This document shows, piece by piece, positions 53,118 to 61,289 of a stretch of 64,000 nt of DNA (its first letter is position 1; every line of letters starts with the position of its first letter). Location: the NCBI GenBank assembly GCA_026393835.1, contig JAPKZK010000051.1:1-64000 (forward strand). Direction: 5' to 3'. Source of the DNA: Candidatus Aminicenantota bacterium (lineage in GTDB: Bacteria; Acidobacteriota; Aminicenantia; UBA2199). A program made the translations under genes and the position numbers. The notes under the pieces are model-generated. The model had not been told where the DNA came from and ran no database searches. It saw only the letters and a list, made by a program, of their open reading frames with translations.

Positions 53118-53379
53118 TTGAGACTTTGAAGGTTAAGGCCACCGATAAAAAAAAACTTTTATTTTGCATACCCCTGGGAGTTCTTCTGAGGCCAATGGGA
53201 TATAAGATTGCATTGCTTTGTGCGACAAACGTATCAAATTAATTGTCGGCATATAAATATTATTTCTATAAATCCAAGATTAGCGAATCAAATCGTAGGG
53301 AAAATCTTTTTTCATTTTAGCCCGATAACCTTATACAATTTTAAGAAAAAAAAGTCAAGCGTGAGAGCGTGGCAATATA

Positions 53380-53553
53380 GTGCTCGCCCGTTAAGAAAAA
53401 CAATTAGCCGCGAAGAACGCGAAGACACACGAAGAAAAAGCAGCCCACGAATTTCACGAATTTGTACGAATTAAAAACACTCGTCCACAGATTACACTGA
53501 TTTACACAGATTTTTATTTTCCGTAGGGGCGCGCCCCCGTGCTCGCCCGTTAA
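53380..53553. repeat. repeat module flanked by 15-bp direct repeats
   Basis: GTGCTCGCCCGTTAA occurs at 53380-53394 and 53539-53553. Between them, in order: TTAGCCGCGAAGAACGCGAAG words, CCCACGAATTTCACGAATTT words, and CAGATTACACTGATTTACAC words. The same three word families in the same order appear at 54336-54455. The rest of 53118-53590 holds no gene. Confidence 0.75.
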
Positions 53554-53590
53554 TTGATAAGGGCTCCTGGTCCTACCGCCGGTAAATCTC

Positions 53591-53827
53591 TTATACTTCA
53601 ATTGGCAGCAGTTCCCGAACGTGCAGCACCTGCCTGCCGCTAAGTGAGCGAATATCCTCTCGATTGAGAGTAAGAAGAGCAATGGTTTTACCATCAAAAT
53701 CAACAAATTCCACTTCAAAGGCATCTCCATCTTCATAGCAATGTACCACAGCCCCTAAGTCGCCATCTTTCAGATCATGCTCATCAATGTCATGAGTAAG
53801 TGCAACTGTCTCTAATTCATGTATCAT
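53591..53827 (-). CDS. DUF4926 domain protein
   Basis: 78 residues: MIHELETVALTHDIDEHDLKD then GAVVHCYEDGDAFEVEFVDFDGKTIALLTL, the signature of DUF4926, a small beta-rich (KOW/SH3-like) family. It follows the DUF6883 gene in the same direction, 22 bases downstream, with a GGAGG ribosome binding site. DUF4926 genes commonly accompany DUF6883-type partners in paired, toxin-antitoxin-like operons; here it would be the immunity/antitoxin member. No direct functional evidence. Confidence 0.8.
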   Translation of the reverse strand: MIHELETVALTHDIDEHDLKDGDLGAVVHCYEDGDAFEVEFVDFDGKTIALLTLNREDIRSLSGRQVLHVRELLPIEV

Positions 53828-53849
53828 TTTGAACCTCCAACTAATTTAC

Positions 53850-54182
53850 TCACAGCGGGTATGCTGTCACAAAGCGAGGACAATCTTGACCGGCATCGAT
53901 AATCCAGACCGTCCTCACTTTTACGAGGATACCCACCGGTGTTTCAAGTGTGCCTTCGATAATGTACTTCACCCCATGCGGGGATGATATAATATCCCTG
54001 ACATCTTCGGAGCGAGCAATATTCAGAAACTGCTGTGCCAATACGTCCTTATTTGTTTCTTCAAAACCATAGGCACGAAAAAATCTAGCCTTCCACTTCC
54101 CTATTGGATGGATATTCGATAGAAGATAATTGTGAACTTTTGATGAGTGGATATAGGCTTTGTTTCGATTGGGAAGCTTCAT
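53850..54182 (-). CDS. DUF6883 domain protein
   Basis: 110 residues. It begins LPNRNKAYIHSSKVHNYLLSNIHPIGKWKARFFRAYGFE, the DUF6883 pattern (LPN..AYI..SK...YLLS..HPIG..KA.FF...GF), and ends in a beta hairpin (VKVRTVWIIDAGQD). Domain family known from stand-alone operons and as a C-terminal piece of some polymorphic toxins. Paired with DUF4926 immediately downstream. The ribosome binding site AAGGAG is rather far (11 bases), so expression may be low. Confidence 0.75.
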   Translation of the reverse strand: MKLPNRNKAYIHSSKVHNYLLSNIHPIGKWKARFFRAYGFEETNKDVLAQQFLNIARSEDVRDIISSPHGVKYIIEGTLETPVGILVKVRTVWIIDAGQDCPRFVTAYPL

Positions 54183-54335
54183 CCCCGTTTAACTCCTTCA
54201 TTTGAAAATGCAAATACTATTTTCTTCGTGGTTTCCATTTTTTTCCTCAGCTAAAAATATATTACTATTTTGGTAATTTGTCAACCTACTTAACGAGTCC
54301 CTCCTTTCAATTTGTGCTGGTCTTCAGATCCAAAC

Positions 54336-54580
54336 AAAAACAATTAGCCGCGAAGAGCGCGAAGACACACGAAGAAAAAACAGCCCACGAATTGCACGAA
54401 TTTGCACGAAAAACAAAGGTCCACTGATTACACTGATTTACACAGATTTTTCTTTGCTCTTCCGCTTTCCCCTGACTCCCGAATCCTGACCCCTGACCCC
54501 TGTTTTTTTTCTTCATCATTCATCATTCATCAATTAGTGAACCTTGGTGTCTTGGCGCCTTGGTGGCCAAAATTATGCCC
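54336..54580. repeat. intergenic mosaic, second copy of the 53380 module
   Basis: TTAGCCGCGAAGAGCGCGAAG, CCCACGAATTGCACGAATTT and CACTGATTACACTGATTTAC word groups in the same order as 53396-53520. They are followed by CATCATTCATCATTCATC words (54515-54535) and the CCTTGGTGTCTTGGCGCC/GGTGGCC group (54542-54572). The remainder to 54740 is leader of the Rpn gene; no gene seen. Confidence 0.75.
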
Positions 54581-54740
54581 ACGAATTCCACGAATTCCCA
54601 CGGGAAAACATGGTCACCAGGAAAAAGAGCAAAAAACAAAAACCTATTGAATATTCAGATGTTTTAGGCTATATTATAAGTATGAGAAATACAGAATTAT
54701 CCCCTGTCTTAATCGATGCCGTCAAAACCGGGAGGCCGCT

Positions 54741-55592
54741 GTGAAAACTAAATATATCAACCCCTACACTGACTTCGGCTTTAAAAAACTCTTCGGCGAA
54801 GAAGCCAGCAAAGATTTGTTGATCGATTTCCTAAACCAATTACTGCCGGCCGAACATACCATCATTAACGTTACCTTTAGAAACCCGGAACAACTGGGCG
54901 CTGTCGCCGCGGAACGAAAAGCGATCTTCGATATCCACTGCGAAAACGAAAAAGGCGACCAATTTATCGTGGAAATGCAAAAAGCTAAAATCAAATTCTT
55001 TAAAGACCGGGCTGTGTTTTATACGACCTTCCCAATCCGGGAACAGGCGGAAAAAGGTGATTGGGATTTTAAATTGAAGCCGGTTTATTGCGTGGCCTTG
55101 CTGGACTTCGAATTCGACGACCACCGGGTACAAAAAAACCACCTTACCCATGTTCAATTGAAAGATCAATACTGCCAGACCTTCTTCGATAAACTGACGT
55201 ATATCTTTATCGAAATGCCGCGTTTCACAAAGGAAGAAGGACAACTGGAAAACCATTTCGACAAATGGTTGTATTTTTTAAAACACCTGGAGAGTATCGA
55301 GTTGATACCGGATATTCTAAACGAGCAGGTATTTTTAAAAGGATTCGAGATAGCCCGGATCGCCAATTTTGACGAGAACGAATTGACCGAATACGAAGAT
55401 AGTTTAAAGACTTACCGCGATCTGAAAGGCGTCATCGATACCTCTTTTGAAGAGGGAGAAAAAGTAGGCTATGATAAAGGAAAAGATGAAAAGGCCAGGC
55501 AGATAGCAAAAGTCATGAAAAATGAAGGCGAACCGCTAGAAAAAATTGCCAGCTTTACCGGTCTTTCTCGAGAAGAGATCGATAAGTTATAA
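54741..55592 (+). CDS. Rpn family recombination-promoting nuclease, GTG start
   Basis: 283 residues starting with GTG at 54741 (GGGAGG upstream). Opening INPYTDFGFKKLFGEEASKDLLIDFLNQLL and nuclease core KAIFDIHCENEKGDQFIVEMQKAK (D64, E78, Q80) are diagnostic of the PD-(D/E)XK Rpn/transposase-like family. The C-terminus has the usual YDKGKDEKARQIAKVMKNEG tail and a GLSREEIDKL ending, much like the copy at 25860. A 66-codon frame ends on its start (GTGA) but looks like read-through of repeat DNA. Surrounded on both sides by repeat mosaics. Confidence 0.87.
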   Translation: MKTKYINPYTDFGFKKLFGEEASKDLLIDFLNQLLPAEHTIINVTFRNPEQLGAVAAERKAIFDIHCENEKGDQFIVEMQKAKIKFFKDRAVFYTTFPIREQAEKGDWDFKLKPVYCVALLDFEFDDHRVQKNHLTHVQLKDQYCQTFFDKLTYIFIEMPRFTKEEGQLENHFDKWLYFLKHLESIELIPDILNEQVFLKGFEIARIANFDENELTEYEDSLKTYRDLKGVIDTSFEEGEKVGYDKGKDEKARQIAKVMKNEGEPLEKIASFTGLSREEIDKL

Positions 55593-55619
55593 AAATTCGC
55601 CTGTTTATTAGCCCGCATC

Positions 55620-56015
55620 TTCGGCTGCCAAAAACAAGCCCACGAATTGCACGAATTTGCACGAAAAAAGATGAGCCACGGACTTGCACGGACAATCACG
55701 GACAGAAAAGCAGAAGTTAAGAGGTTAAGAGGGTGAGAGGGTGAGAGGGATTTTTATCATCGTTCATCATTCATCGTTCACCAATTAGTGAACCTTGGTG
55801 TCTTGGCGCCTTGGTGGCCAAAATCAAGCCCACGAAAACAATTAGCCGCGAAGAACGCGAAGACCCGCGAAGAAAAGTAGGCCCGCGAAACACGCGAAAC
55901 ACACAAAAAGAAAAAACACTCGTCCACGTAGTGGCGATTACACGTTACGGCGATTAACACAGATTTATTTCTTACCTTCTTACCTACTTAACTTCTTACC
56001 TTCTTAACTTCTATC
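55620..56015. repeat. intergenic mosaic of short word repeats, third copy
   Basis: CCCACGAATTGCACGAATTT (55638), AAGAGGGTGAGAGGG words (55715-55750), ATCATTCATCGTTCATC (55760), the CCTTGGTGTCTTGGCGCC/GGTGGCC group (55793-55823), TTAGCCGCGAAGAACGCGAAG (55840), CCGCGAAACACGCGAAAC, and a TTACCTTCTTACC array (55972-56012). No gene in 55593-56123. Confidence 0.75.
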
Positions 56016-56123
56016 TTTTCGTCATCATTCTATATATAAAGCCCCCGTGTCTGCCCCCAAGGTTGCTCGTTGCACTTTGCGATTAAATATGGTATAAAAG
56101 CGGGATAGTGGAGGTAATTCAAA

Positions 56124-56339
56124 ATTATACATAATAATCAAGAGTATTTAGCAGCACTTGAAAGGATAGCCTATTTTCAAAAACAAGCCGCATGTATCCG
56201 GGAAATAGAAGTCAATTCTGAAAACGACCATCTGTCCGCTTCCGGATATCTGGCTGAATTTGACCGGAAGAACCTTGAAATCCGCGAAAACCTTTGGTCG
56301 CTTCCCGATCAACTGGAAAATAGTCGGAAATCCGCTTAG
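56124..56339 (+). CDS. possible small protein with an ATT start
   Basis: An open frame of 71 codons with protein-like content (NNQEYLAALERIAYFQKQA ... HLSASGYLAEFDRKNLEIRE) and no ATG, GTG or TTG at its head. A perfect GGAGG (56110-56114) stands 9 bases before ATT at 56124 and 12 before ATA at 56127, so a rare initiation codon is likely. The sequence is acidic and helical, antitoxin-like. It may be an antitoxin remnant whose ATG was lost; the partner is not seen. Confidence 0.45.
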   Translation: MIHNNQEYLAALERIAYFQKQAACIREIEVNSENDHLSASGYLAEFDRKNLEIRENLWSLPDQLENSRKSA

Positions 56340-56406
56340 GCGGGAAATGTGAACAAACAAATTTTATACCCTTAAAAAATCCGGCGGATTTTGGTATTTT
56401 GTATTT

Positions 56407-56435
56407 TTGATTTTAATCCGAATATGTGCTATAAT
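56407..56435 (+). promoter_or_regulatory. promoter of the 56452 ORF
   Basis: TTGATT (56407-56412), 17 bases, consensus TATAAT (56430-56435). Confidence 0.6.
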
Positions 56436-56451
56436 TTTTTCTTGAATCTGG

Positions 56452-56874
56452 TTGGAAAAAATATTTGAGATGCAACATTGTATCAGGATCGGTAAAATGA
56501 AAGGTAGGACATTTAAAACTTTAACGAAGGGCGCCGCCAGGCTGCTTGATTATCAAGGAAGCCTGAGTAAAGCAGGCCGGGATGCGACTACCTCTTCGGT
56601 GGAAAAATCAGCATTAACTTTAAAAAAAAACAATAATGGCGTGATGAGAAATATGGCGGAAGCCATGCCCGGAATAATCAGGAAGATGGCTCATAAAAGG
56701 TCTACCGGAGGTCAATTTTTAGTGACGGTCAGGTCAAAAGATACCGGCTTTGTTAGCCAGTTTAAGATTTCAGTCAAACATGGAAAAACTTTTGATGTGA
56801 CTGCCGATTCAATCAAAGTTAGAGACAGAAAAAAGATATTAGAGGATATTATCAGAAAAATCGAAACAAGATAA
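56452..56874 (+). CDS. hypothetical basic protein
   Basis: Up to 140 residues if TTG at 56452 is used; ATGs at 56470 and 56497 are alternatives, and none has a good ribosome binding site. A consensus promoter ends 16 bases before the TTG. The protein is basic (GRTFKTLTKGAARLLDYQGS; IIRKMAHKRS) and ends in a beta-strand plus helix unit (QFLVTVRSKDTGFVSQFKISV ... VRDRKKILEDIIRKIETR). I recognise no family. It precedes the lipid-kinase gene by 29 bases and may share its transcript. Confidence 0.6.
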   Translation: MEKIFEMQHCIRIGKMKGRTFKTLTKGAARLLDYQGSLSKAGRDATTSSVEKSALTLKKNNNGVMRNMAEAMPGIIRKMAHKRSTGGQFLVTVRSKDTGFVSQFKISVKHGKTFDVTADSIKVRDRKKILEDIIRKIETR

Positions 56875-56903
56875 CTCCAAACAAGCTGAGGCTGAATCAT
56901 AGC

Positions 56904-57830
56904 ATGAGCCAAACAATACAAAATGACAGCAAAACGTTCCTGGTGCTGAATCCGGCGGCAGGCAAAGGAAAAGGTAAGAAAAATTTCCAGGCTATCCACG
57001 ATCGCTTGAAAGAAAAATTCCCCCACCTGACCACACGGGTCTCGGAATACCCGGGCCACCTAACGGAAATCGGCAAAGAAGCCGCCGCTGAAGGCTGCCA
57101 ACGCATCATCTCCATCGGCGGCGACGGCACCCCCTTCGAACTGATCAACGGCCTCTATGCCAACGGAAAACCTCCACAAAAAATCCAACTGTCCATGATC
57201 CCGGCCGGCACCGGCAACTCGTTTCTAAGAGATTTCGGCGATATTTCCCAGCAGCGGTGGATCGACGCCGCGCTGAATGGAAACACCCGGCCCGTTGATT
57301 TGATCGAATTTCAATATGTAAAAGACGGCAAAGAAATCAAAAAATACTTTATCAATATCATGGGCGTCGGCCTGATCGCCGATATATTGAAACTTACCAA
57401 TGAACGTCTAAAATTCCTGGGCGCCTTCGGCTACAGCATTGCGGTTCTGATCCGGCTGTTTAAGGGCATGAACAACCGCATGAATATCACCGTAGACGGT
57501 CAACCTTTTGAAATTAAAAACAGCGCCCTGGTGATCTCTAATTCGAAATTCACCGGCGGCCAGATGAAAATCGCCCCCATGGCCGATTCCGGCGACGGGA
57601 AAGTGGATATGGTGGTGTTCCACCAGGTCAACCGCCGCGAAATTATCGATATTTTTAGCAAAGTCTTTAAAGGAACCCACGTCCTCCACCCGAAAGTAAA
57701 GGTGTACAGCGGCTCCGAATTTGAAATCCGGGCCGAACCTACCCAACTCCTCATGGCCGACGGCGAACTGCTGGGCGAAACCCCCATGAAATTGAAAGTC
57801 CTGCCCAATGAGTTGTCGATTCTTGTATAA
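56904..57830 (+). CDS. diacylglycerol kinase family lipid kinase
   Basis: 308 residues of the DAGK catalytic family (DgkB/YegS-like). N-terminal FLVLNPAAGKGKGKK; nucleotide-binding GGDGTPFELING; PAGTGNSFLRDFG; and the C-terminal sandwich domain with MADGELLGETP. It phosphorylates a lipid such as diacylglycerol, or acts on sphingoid bases or lipid precursors; substrate not readable. The start is set by the first Met before QTIQNDSKTFLVLNP; the ribosome binding site is weak. The stop codon lies in a 14-bp tandem duplication. Confidence 0.9.
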   Translation: MSQTIQNDSKTFLVLNPAAGKGKGKKNFQAIHDRLKEKFPHLTTRVSEYPGHLTEIGKEAAAEGCQRIISIGGDGTPFELINGLYANGKPPQKIQLSMIPAGTGNSFLRDFGDISQQRWIDAALNGNTRPVDLIEFQYVKDGKEIKKYFINIMGVGLIADILKLTNERLKFLGAFGYSIAVLIRLFKGMNNRMNITVDGQPFEIKNSALVISNSKFTGGQMKIAPMADSGDGKVDMVVFHQVNRREIIDIFSKVFKGTHVLHPKVKVYSGSEFEIRAEPTQLLMADGELLGETPMKLKVLPNELSILV

Positions 57831-57846
57831 CGATTCTTGTATAACG
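57819..57846. repeat. 14-bp tandem duplication over a stop codon
   Basis: ATTCTTGTATAACG repeated perfectly twice (57819-57832, 57833-57846); the first copy contains the TAA of the lipid-kinase gene. Confidence 0.85.
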
Positions 57847-57882
57847 ATAAAGCGGAACACGGATAAAAATAATTTTTCCCTC

Positions 57883-57911
57883 TTGACGAAATTTTCTTTT
57901 TAAATCATAAT
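57883..57911 (+). promoter_or_regulatory. bactofilin promoter
   Basis: TTGACG (57883-57888), 17 bases, CATAAT (57906-57911), 66 bases before the ATG at 57978. Confidence 0.6.
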
Positions 57912-57977
57912 ATACCTTTATTGCCTTAATTTAATGTTCAATGACATGGACAAAAATTTAGCAAAGGAGAAACCAGG

Positions 57978-58544
57978 ATGGTTTTTGGTTCCAGTAAAAA
58001 AAACGATAAGAAGATGAAGGATTTCACGGGCTATCAATATGAAGGGGCGCCGGCAGCGGAGGAAGATACTTCAACCTCATTCATCGGTAAAAAAATGAAA
58101 ATCGAGGGTGAAATTTTTTCCGAAGACGACCTTATTATCGAAGGCCAGGTAAAGGGTACGATCGAAGCGAATAAAACGTTAACCATCGGACGGGATGGGG
58201 ACGTTATCGCGGATATTCATGCCTGCGTGGTGAAAATCAGCGGTAGGGTAAGGGGAAATATTACCGCCTCGGACAAAGTGTCCATTCTCGTGGAAGGTAG
58301 ATTCAACGGGAATATTAAATCCCCAAAACTGGTGGTGGCCGAAGGGGCTATTTTAATCGGGGATGTCAACAAAGAAGACGAATCTACAAAAGAAATTAAA
58401 CTAGAAACGGAAGCTAAACAAGAAACCGGGAAAAAACACCCCCCTAAACCCAATAATAAAAAGAAATCTCACACGCCGCCAGAGAAACCCGGACCCGCCG
58501 CTGAAAAAGCAGAAACCGAAGTTATCGACGCTGAAATCGAATAA
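57978..58544 (+). CDS. bactofilin (polymer-forming cytoskeletal protein)
   Basis: 188 residues. The central domain (~40-135) consists of the repeating short strands of the bactofilin beta-helix: FIGKKMKIEGEIFSEDDLII, EGQVKGTIEANKTLTIG, DVIADIHACVVKISGRVRGN, ILVEGRFNGNIKSPKLVV and EGAILIGDV. Charged, Pro/Lys-rich tails flank it. Bactofilins polymerise without nucleotide into membrane-linked filaments that organise cell shape and envelope enzymes. Strong ribosome binding site (AAAGGAG) and its own promoter. Confidence 0.93.
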   Translation: MVFGSSKKNDKKMKDFTGYQYEGAPAAEEDTSTSFIGKKMKIEGEIFSEDDLIIEGQVKGTIEANKTLTIGRDGDVIADIHACVVKISGRVRGNITASDKVSILVEGRFNGNIKSPKLVVAEGAILIGDVNKEDESTKEIKLETEAKQETGKKHPPKPNNKKKSHTPPEKPGPAAEKAETEVIDAEIE

Positions 58545-58554
58545 AAGTTTTTGC

Positions 58555-58587
58555 CCCGCTTTTTTCAAAAAGCGGGCCGCCGGAGGC
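58555..58587 (-). terminator. terminator-like hairpin plus GCCGCCGGAGGC element, copy 2
   Basis: A 10-bp stem (CCCGCTTTTT 58555-58564, AAAAAGCGGG 58567-58576) is joined to GCCGCCGGAGGC (58576-58587). It lies between the convergent bactofilin and topoisomerase genes, 3 bases from the latter's stop codon. The 12-base tail is the same as at 38279-38290. Confidence 0.55.
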
Positions 58588-58589
58588 GC

Positions 58590-61289
58590 TTATTTTTCAC
58601 TAATCGGGAAATCGAACAGGGACTTCTGGATTTCGTGGGGTTCCGTTTCTTCGCCCGGTTCGCCCGGTTCGTCCGTCGCCGCCGTCTCCACTTCTATAGG
58701 TTCTTCCTTTATAATCGGTTCCAGCAATTGGATCGACTCGATGGGCGTGGTAGATAACCGTCTTCCCCGCGCTTTACATCCTTTGACGGCAATAAACTCC
58801 GCCGCCTCCACTACCTCTTCCGCATTTTTCTTGCGGGTACTATTGTATGTGATCTTTACCCGGGGGAAATCATCCCCGGAGATTGCCACCAATCGCGACT
58901 CGGGATGGTCGCCGATAAAGGAAATCAACTTCTCCGTGGGCTCGATATTAAACCGTTTCAAGTAATAATACCCTTGCTCGCCGTCGAAATACACGGCGGA
59001 ATAAATTTTTTCCGGGTCGAATTTTTCTACTTGCAGGACGTCCGCTTCGAAATGGGTGGTGAGGTCGAACCCGTGCAGCCTGAAAGCCCCGGACCGGGTA
59101 ATGGCGGCGATTTTATCGTCTCCGGAAAATTCGCCCAGGTAAATGCCCCGCCCATCGGCGTTTAAACGGGTCACATCGGCGTCGAACCAGATGTTCCGGC
59201 CACCCAGGGTGGAGATGCCGTCCTCCTTTAATACCACTTTGGAAACGGTATGCCGGCTCAAGATATTACCCATGGAACCCCGCCCTTTAATGGCGATCTT
59301 ACTAAAATCCGTTTCAAATTGCAGTTTTCGCAGCCGGGGTTGTGGTTTAAGATTGACTCTTACGATTTCCGCCTCGCCGTTGGGATTGGCCGTGAGGTAC
59401 AACACCCGCGAATCGGAAGTACCCTTGCCCAAACTGTACTCTTTGTCCCGCGTTACACCGGTTACGGCAAAACGTTTGATCATGGCACTGCCGTTTTTCC
59501 CGTCCTGGTAGATGGCATTATATATGGTACGTTCGTCATTCTTCTTAAAAATCCCTACATGGATAATATCCGGGCCCACAAATAATTTATCCGCTACCTT
59601 GCTAACCAGGTACCGCCCGTCTTTGAGAAAGACGATGACATCATCTATATCGGAACACTCGGCCACGAACTCATCTTTCCTCAGGGACGTACCGACGAAA
59701 CCTTCCTTGCGGTTGACATAAAGTTTTTCATTGGCGGCCACCACTTTGGTGGCTTCGATGACATCGAAATTACGAACCTGGGTCTTTCGTTCCTTGCCGG
59801 CCGCATATTTCTCTTTTATTCTTTGGTAATAAGCGATGGCATACTCGATAATGTGCGCCAGGTGATATTCCATCTCCTTGATCTCGGTTTCGATGGATTT
59901 AATGTGTTCATCCGCCTTAAAAGAATCATACCGGGAAATGCGTTTGATCTTCAATTCGGTCAAACCGGCAATATCGTCGCGGGTGACTTCCCGGCGCAGC
60001 AGGCGCTTGTAAGGGTCCAATCCGTTATCGATGGTCTCGATAATGGATTCCCAGGTTTCGCATTTCTCGATACGGTTGTATATTTTATTTTCGATAAATA
60101 TTTTTTCCAGGGAGGATTTGTGCCACTCTTCTTCCAGTTCTTCGCGCCGGATTTGCAATTCCTGTTTCAGCAGGTTGACCGTGTTTTCCACGGAGATTTT
60201 CAGCATTTCGGAAATCCCCAGGAAACGGGGTTTCCCTTTCTGGATAACGCAGCAGTTGGGGGAGATGGACACTTCGCAGTCGGTAAAAGCGTAGAGGCCG
60301 TCGATGGTCTGGTCCGGGGAGGCCCCGGGCGCCAGGTGGACGAGAATTTCAACGTTCTCGGCGGTGTTATCGTCGATCTTTTTTATTTTTATTTTGCCTT
60401 TCTCAGCGGCGGCGAGAATCGTGTCGATAAGACTGGTGGTGTTTTTTCCAAAGGGGATTTCCGTGATGACCAATGTTTTTTTATCCAGCCTGGAAATCCT
60501 GGCCCGGACCCGGACTTTGCCGCCCTGCAAGCCGGCGTTGTATCTTGAGCAATCGGCCATGCCGCCGGTGGGGAAATCGGGTAACAACTCGAAAGGTTCC
60601 TCTTTCAAGTGGGCAATACAGGCGTCGATCAATTCGATAAAATTATGGGGCAGGATTTTCGAGGCCAGGCCCACGGCAATGCCTTCGGCGCCCTGGGCCA
60701 GGAGTAAGGGAAATTTGACCGGTAAATGAACGGGTTCTTTGTTCCTGCCGTCATAGGAAAGTTTCCATTCCGTGGTTTTGGGATTGAAAGCCACGTCCAG
60801 GGCAAATTTGGATAAGCGGGCCTCGATGTACCGGGGTGCGGCCGCGCCGTCGCCGGTATAGATATTGCCCCAGTTTCCCTGGGTATCGATCATCAGGTCT
60901 TTCTGGCCCATGGCCACCAGGGCGTCGCCGATGGATGCGTCGCCGTGGGGATGGTACTGCATGGTAAACCCGATGATGTTGGCTACCTTATTGTACCGGC
61001 CGTCATCCAGGCGTTTCATGGCATGCAAGATACGGCGCTGAACCGGTTTCAAGCCATCGTACACATCGGGTACGGCGCGCTCCAGGATAACATATGAGGC
61101 ATATTCCAGGAACCAGTTTTTATACATGCCCGGTAGGTTTTTTACATGGTGAAGTTCTTCCGCCGATAGATCGTCTTCGCTGGGGTCCTGGTATGGATTT
61201 TCCCCGGGAAAATCGATTATATTATTATTGTTATTGTGGTTCCCGTTATTGTTGTTATTGACGTTATTTTTATTATTATGATTACTCAT
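58590..61289 (-). CDS. parC: type II topoisomerase subunit A (topoisomerase IV/gyrase A-like)
   Basis: 899 residues. Breakage-reunion domain: [54 protein letters not shown], and the DNA-linking Tyr Y154 in [13 protein letters not shown] (usual RYTE is RYIE). Then the C-gate, a coiled coil and a C-terminal beta-pinwheel. The GyrA box (QRRGGKG) is not seen, favouring ParC, but gyrase cannot be excluded. The N-terminus carries an extra ~30 residues that are almost only Asn/His, encoded by AAT/AAC repeats. The C-terminus is acidic. Start overlaps the subunit B stop (ATGA, 61286-61289). Confidence 0.9.
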   Translation of the reverse strand: MSNHNNKNNVNNNNNGNHNNNNNIIDFPGENPYQDPSEDDLSAEELHHVKNLPGMYKNWFLEYASYVILERAVPDVYDGLKPVQRRILHAMKRLDDGRYNKVANIIGFTMQYHPHGDASIGDALVAMGQKDLMIDTQGNWGNIYTGDGAAAPRYIEARLSKFALDVAFNPKTTEWKLSYDGRNKEPVHLPVKFPLLLAQGAEGIAVGLASKILPHNFIELIDACIAHLKEEPFELLPDFPTGGMADCSRYNAGLQGGKVRVRARISRLDKKTLVITEIPFGKNTTSLIDTILAAAEKGKIKIKKIDDNTAENVEILVHLAPGASPDQTIDGLYAFTDCEVSISPNCCVIQKGKPRFLGISEMLKISVENTVNLLKQELQIRREELEEEWHKSSLEKIFIENKIYNRIEKCETWESIIETIDNGLDPYKRLLRREVTRDDIAGLTELKIKRISRYDSFKADEHIKSIETEIKEMEYHLAHIIEYAIAYYQRIKEKYAAGKERKTQVRNFDVIEATKVVAANEKLYVNRKEGFVGTSLRKDEFVAECSDIDDVIVFLKDGRYLVSKVADKLFVGPDIIHVGIFKKNDERTIYNAIYQDGKNGSAMIKRFAVTGVTRDKEYSLGKGTSDSRVLYLTANPNGEAEIVRVNLKPQPRLRKLQFETDFSKIAIKGRGSMGNILSRHTVSKVVLKEDGISTLGGRNIWFDADVTRLNADGRGIYLGEFSGDDKIAAITRSGAFRLHGFDLTTHFEADVLQVEKFDPEKIYSAVYFDGEQGYYYLKRFNIEPTEKLISFIGDHPESRLVAISGDDFPRVKITYNSTRKKNAEEVVEAAEFIAVKGCKARGRRLSTTPIESIQLLEPIIKEEPIEVETAATDEPGEPGEETEPHEIQKSLFDFPISEK

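Noticed and set aside
53208-53474. 88-codon frame after the Roc-COR gene
   Set aside because: Runs into CGCGAAG repeat words, has no ribosome site and no recognisable content.
59823-60548. 241-codon plus-strand frame inside the topoisomerase A gene
   Set aside because: Antisense shadow of a conserved gene with no ribosome site or recognisable domain.
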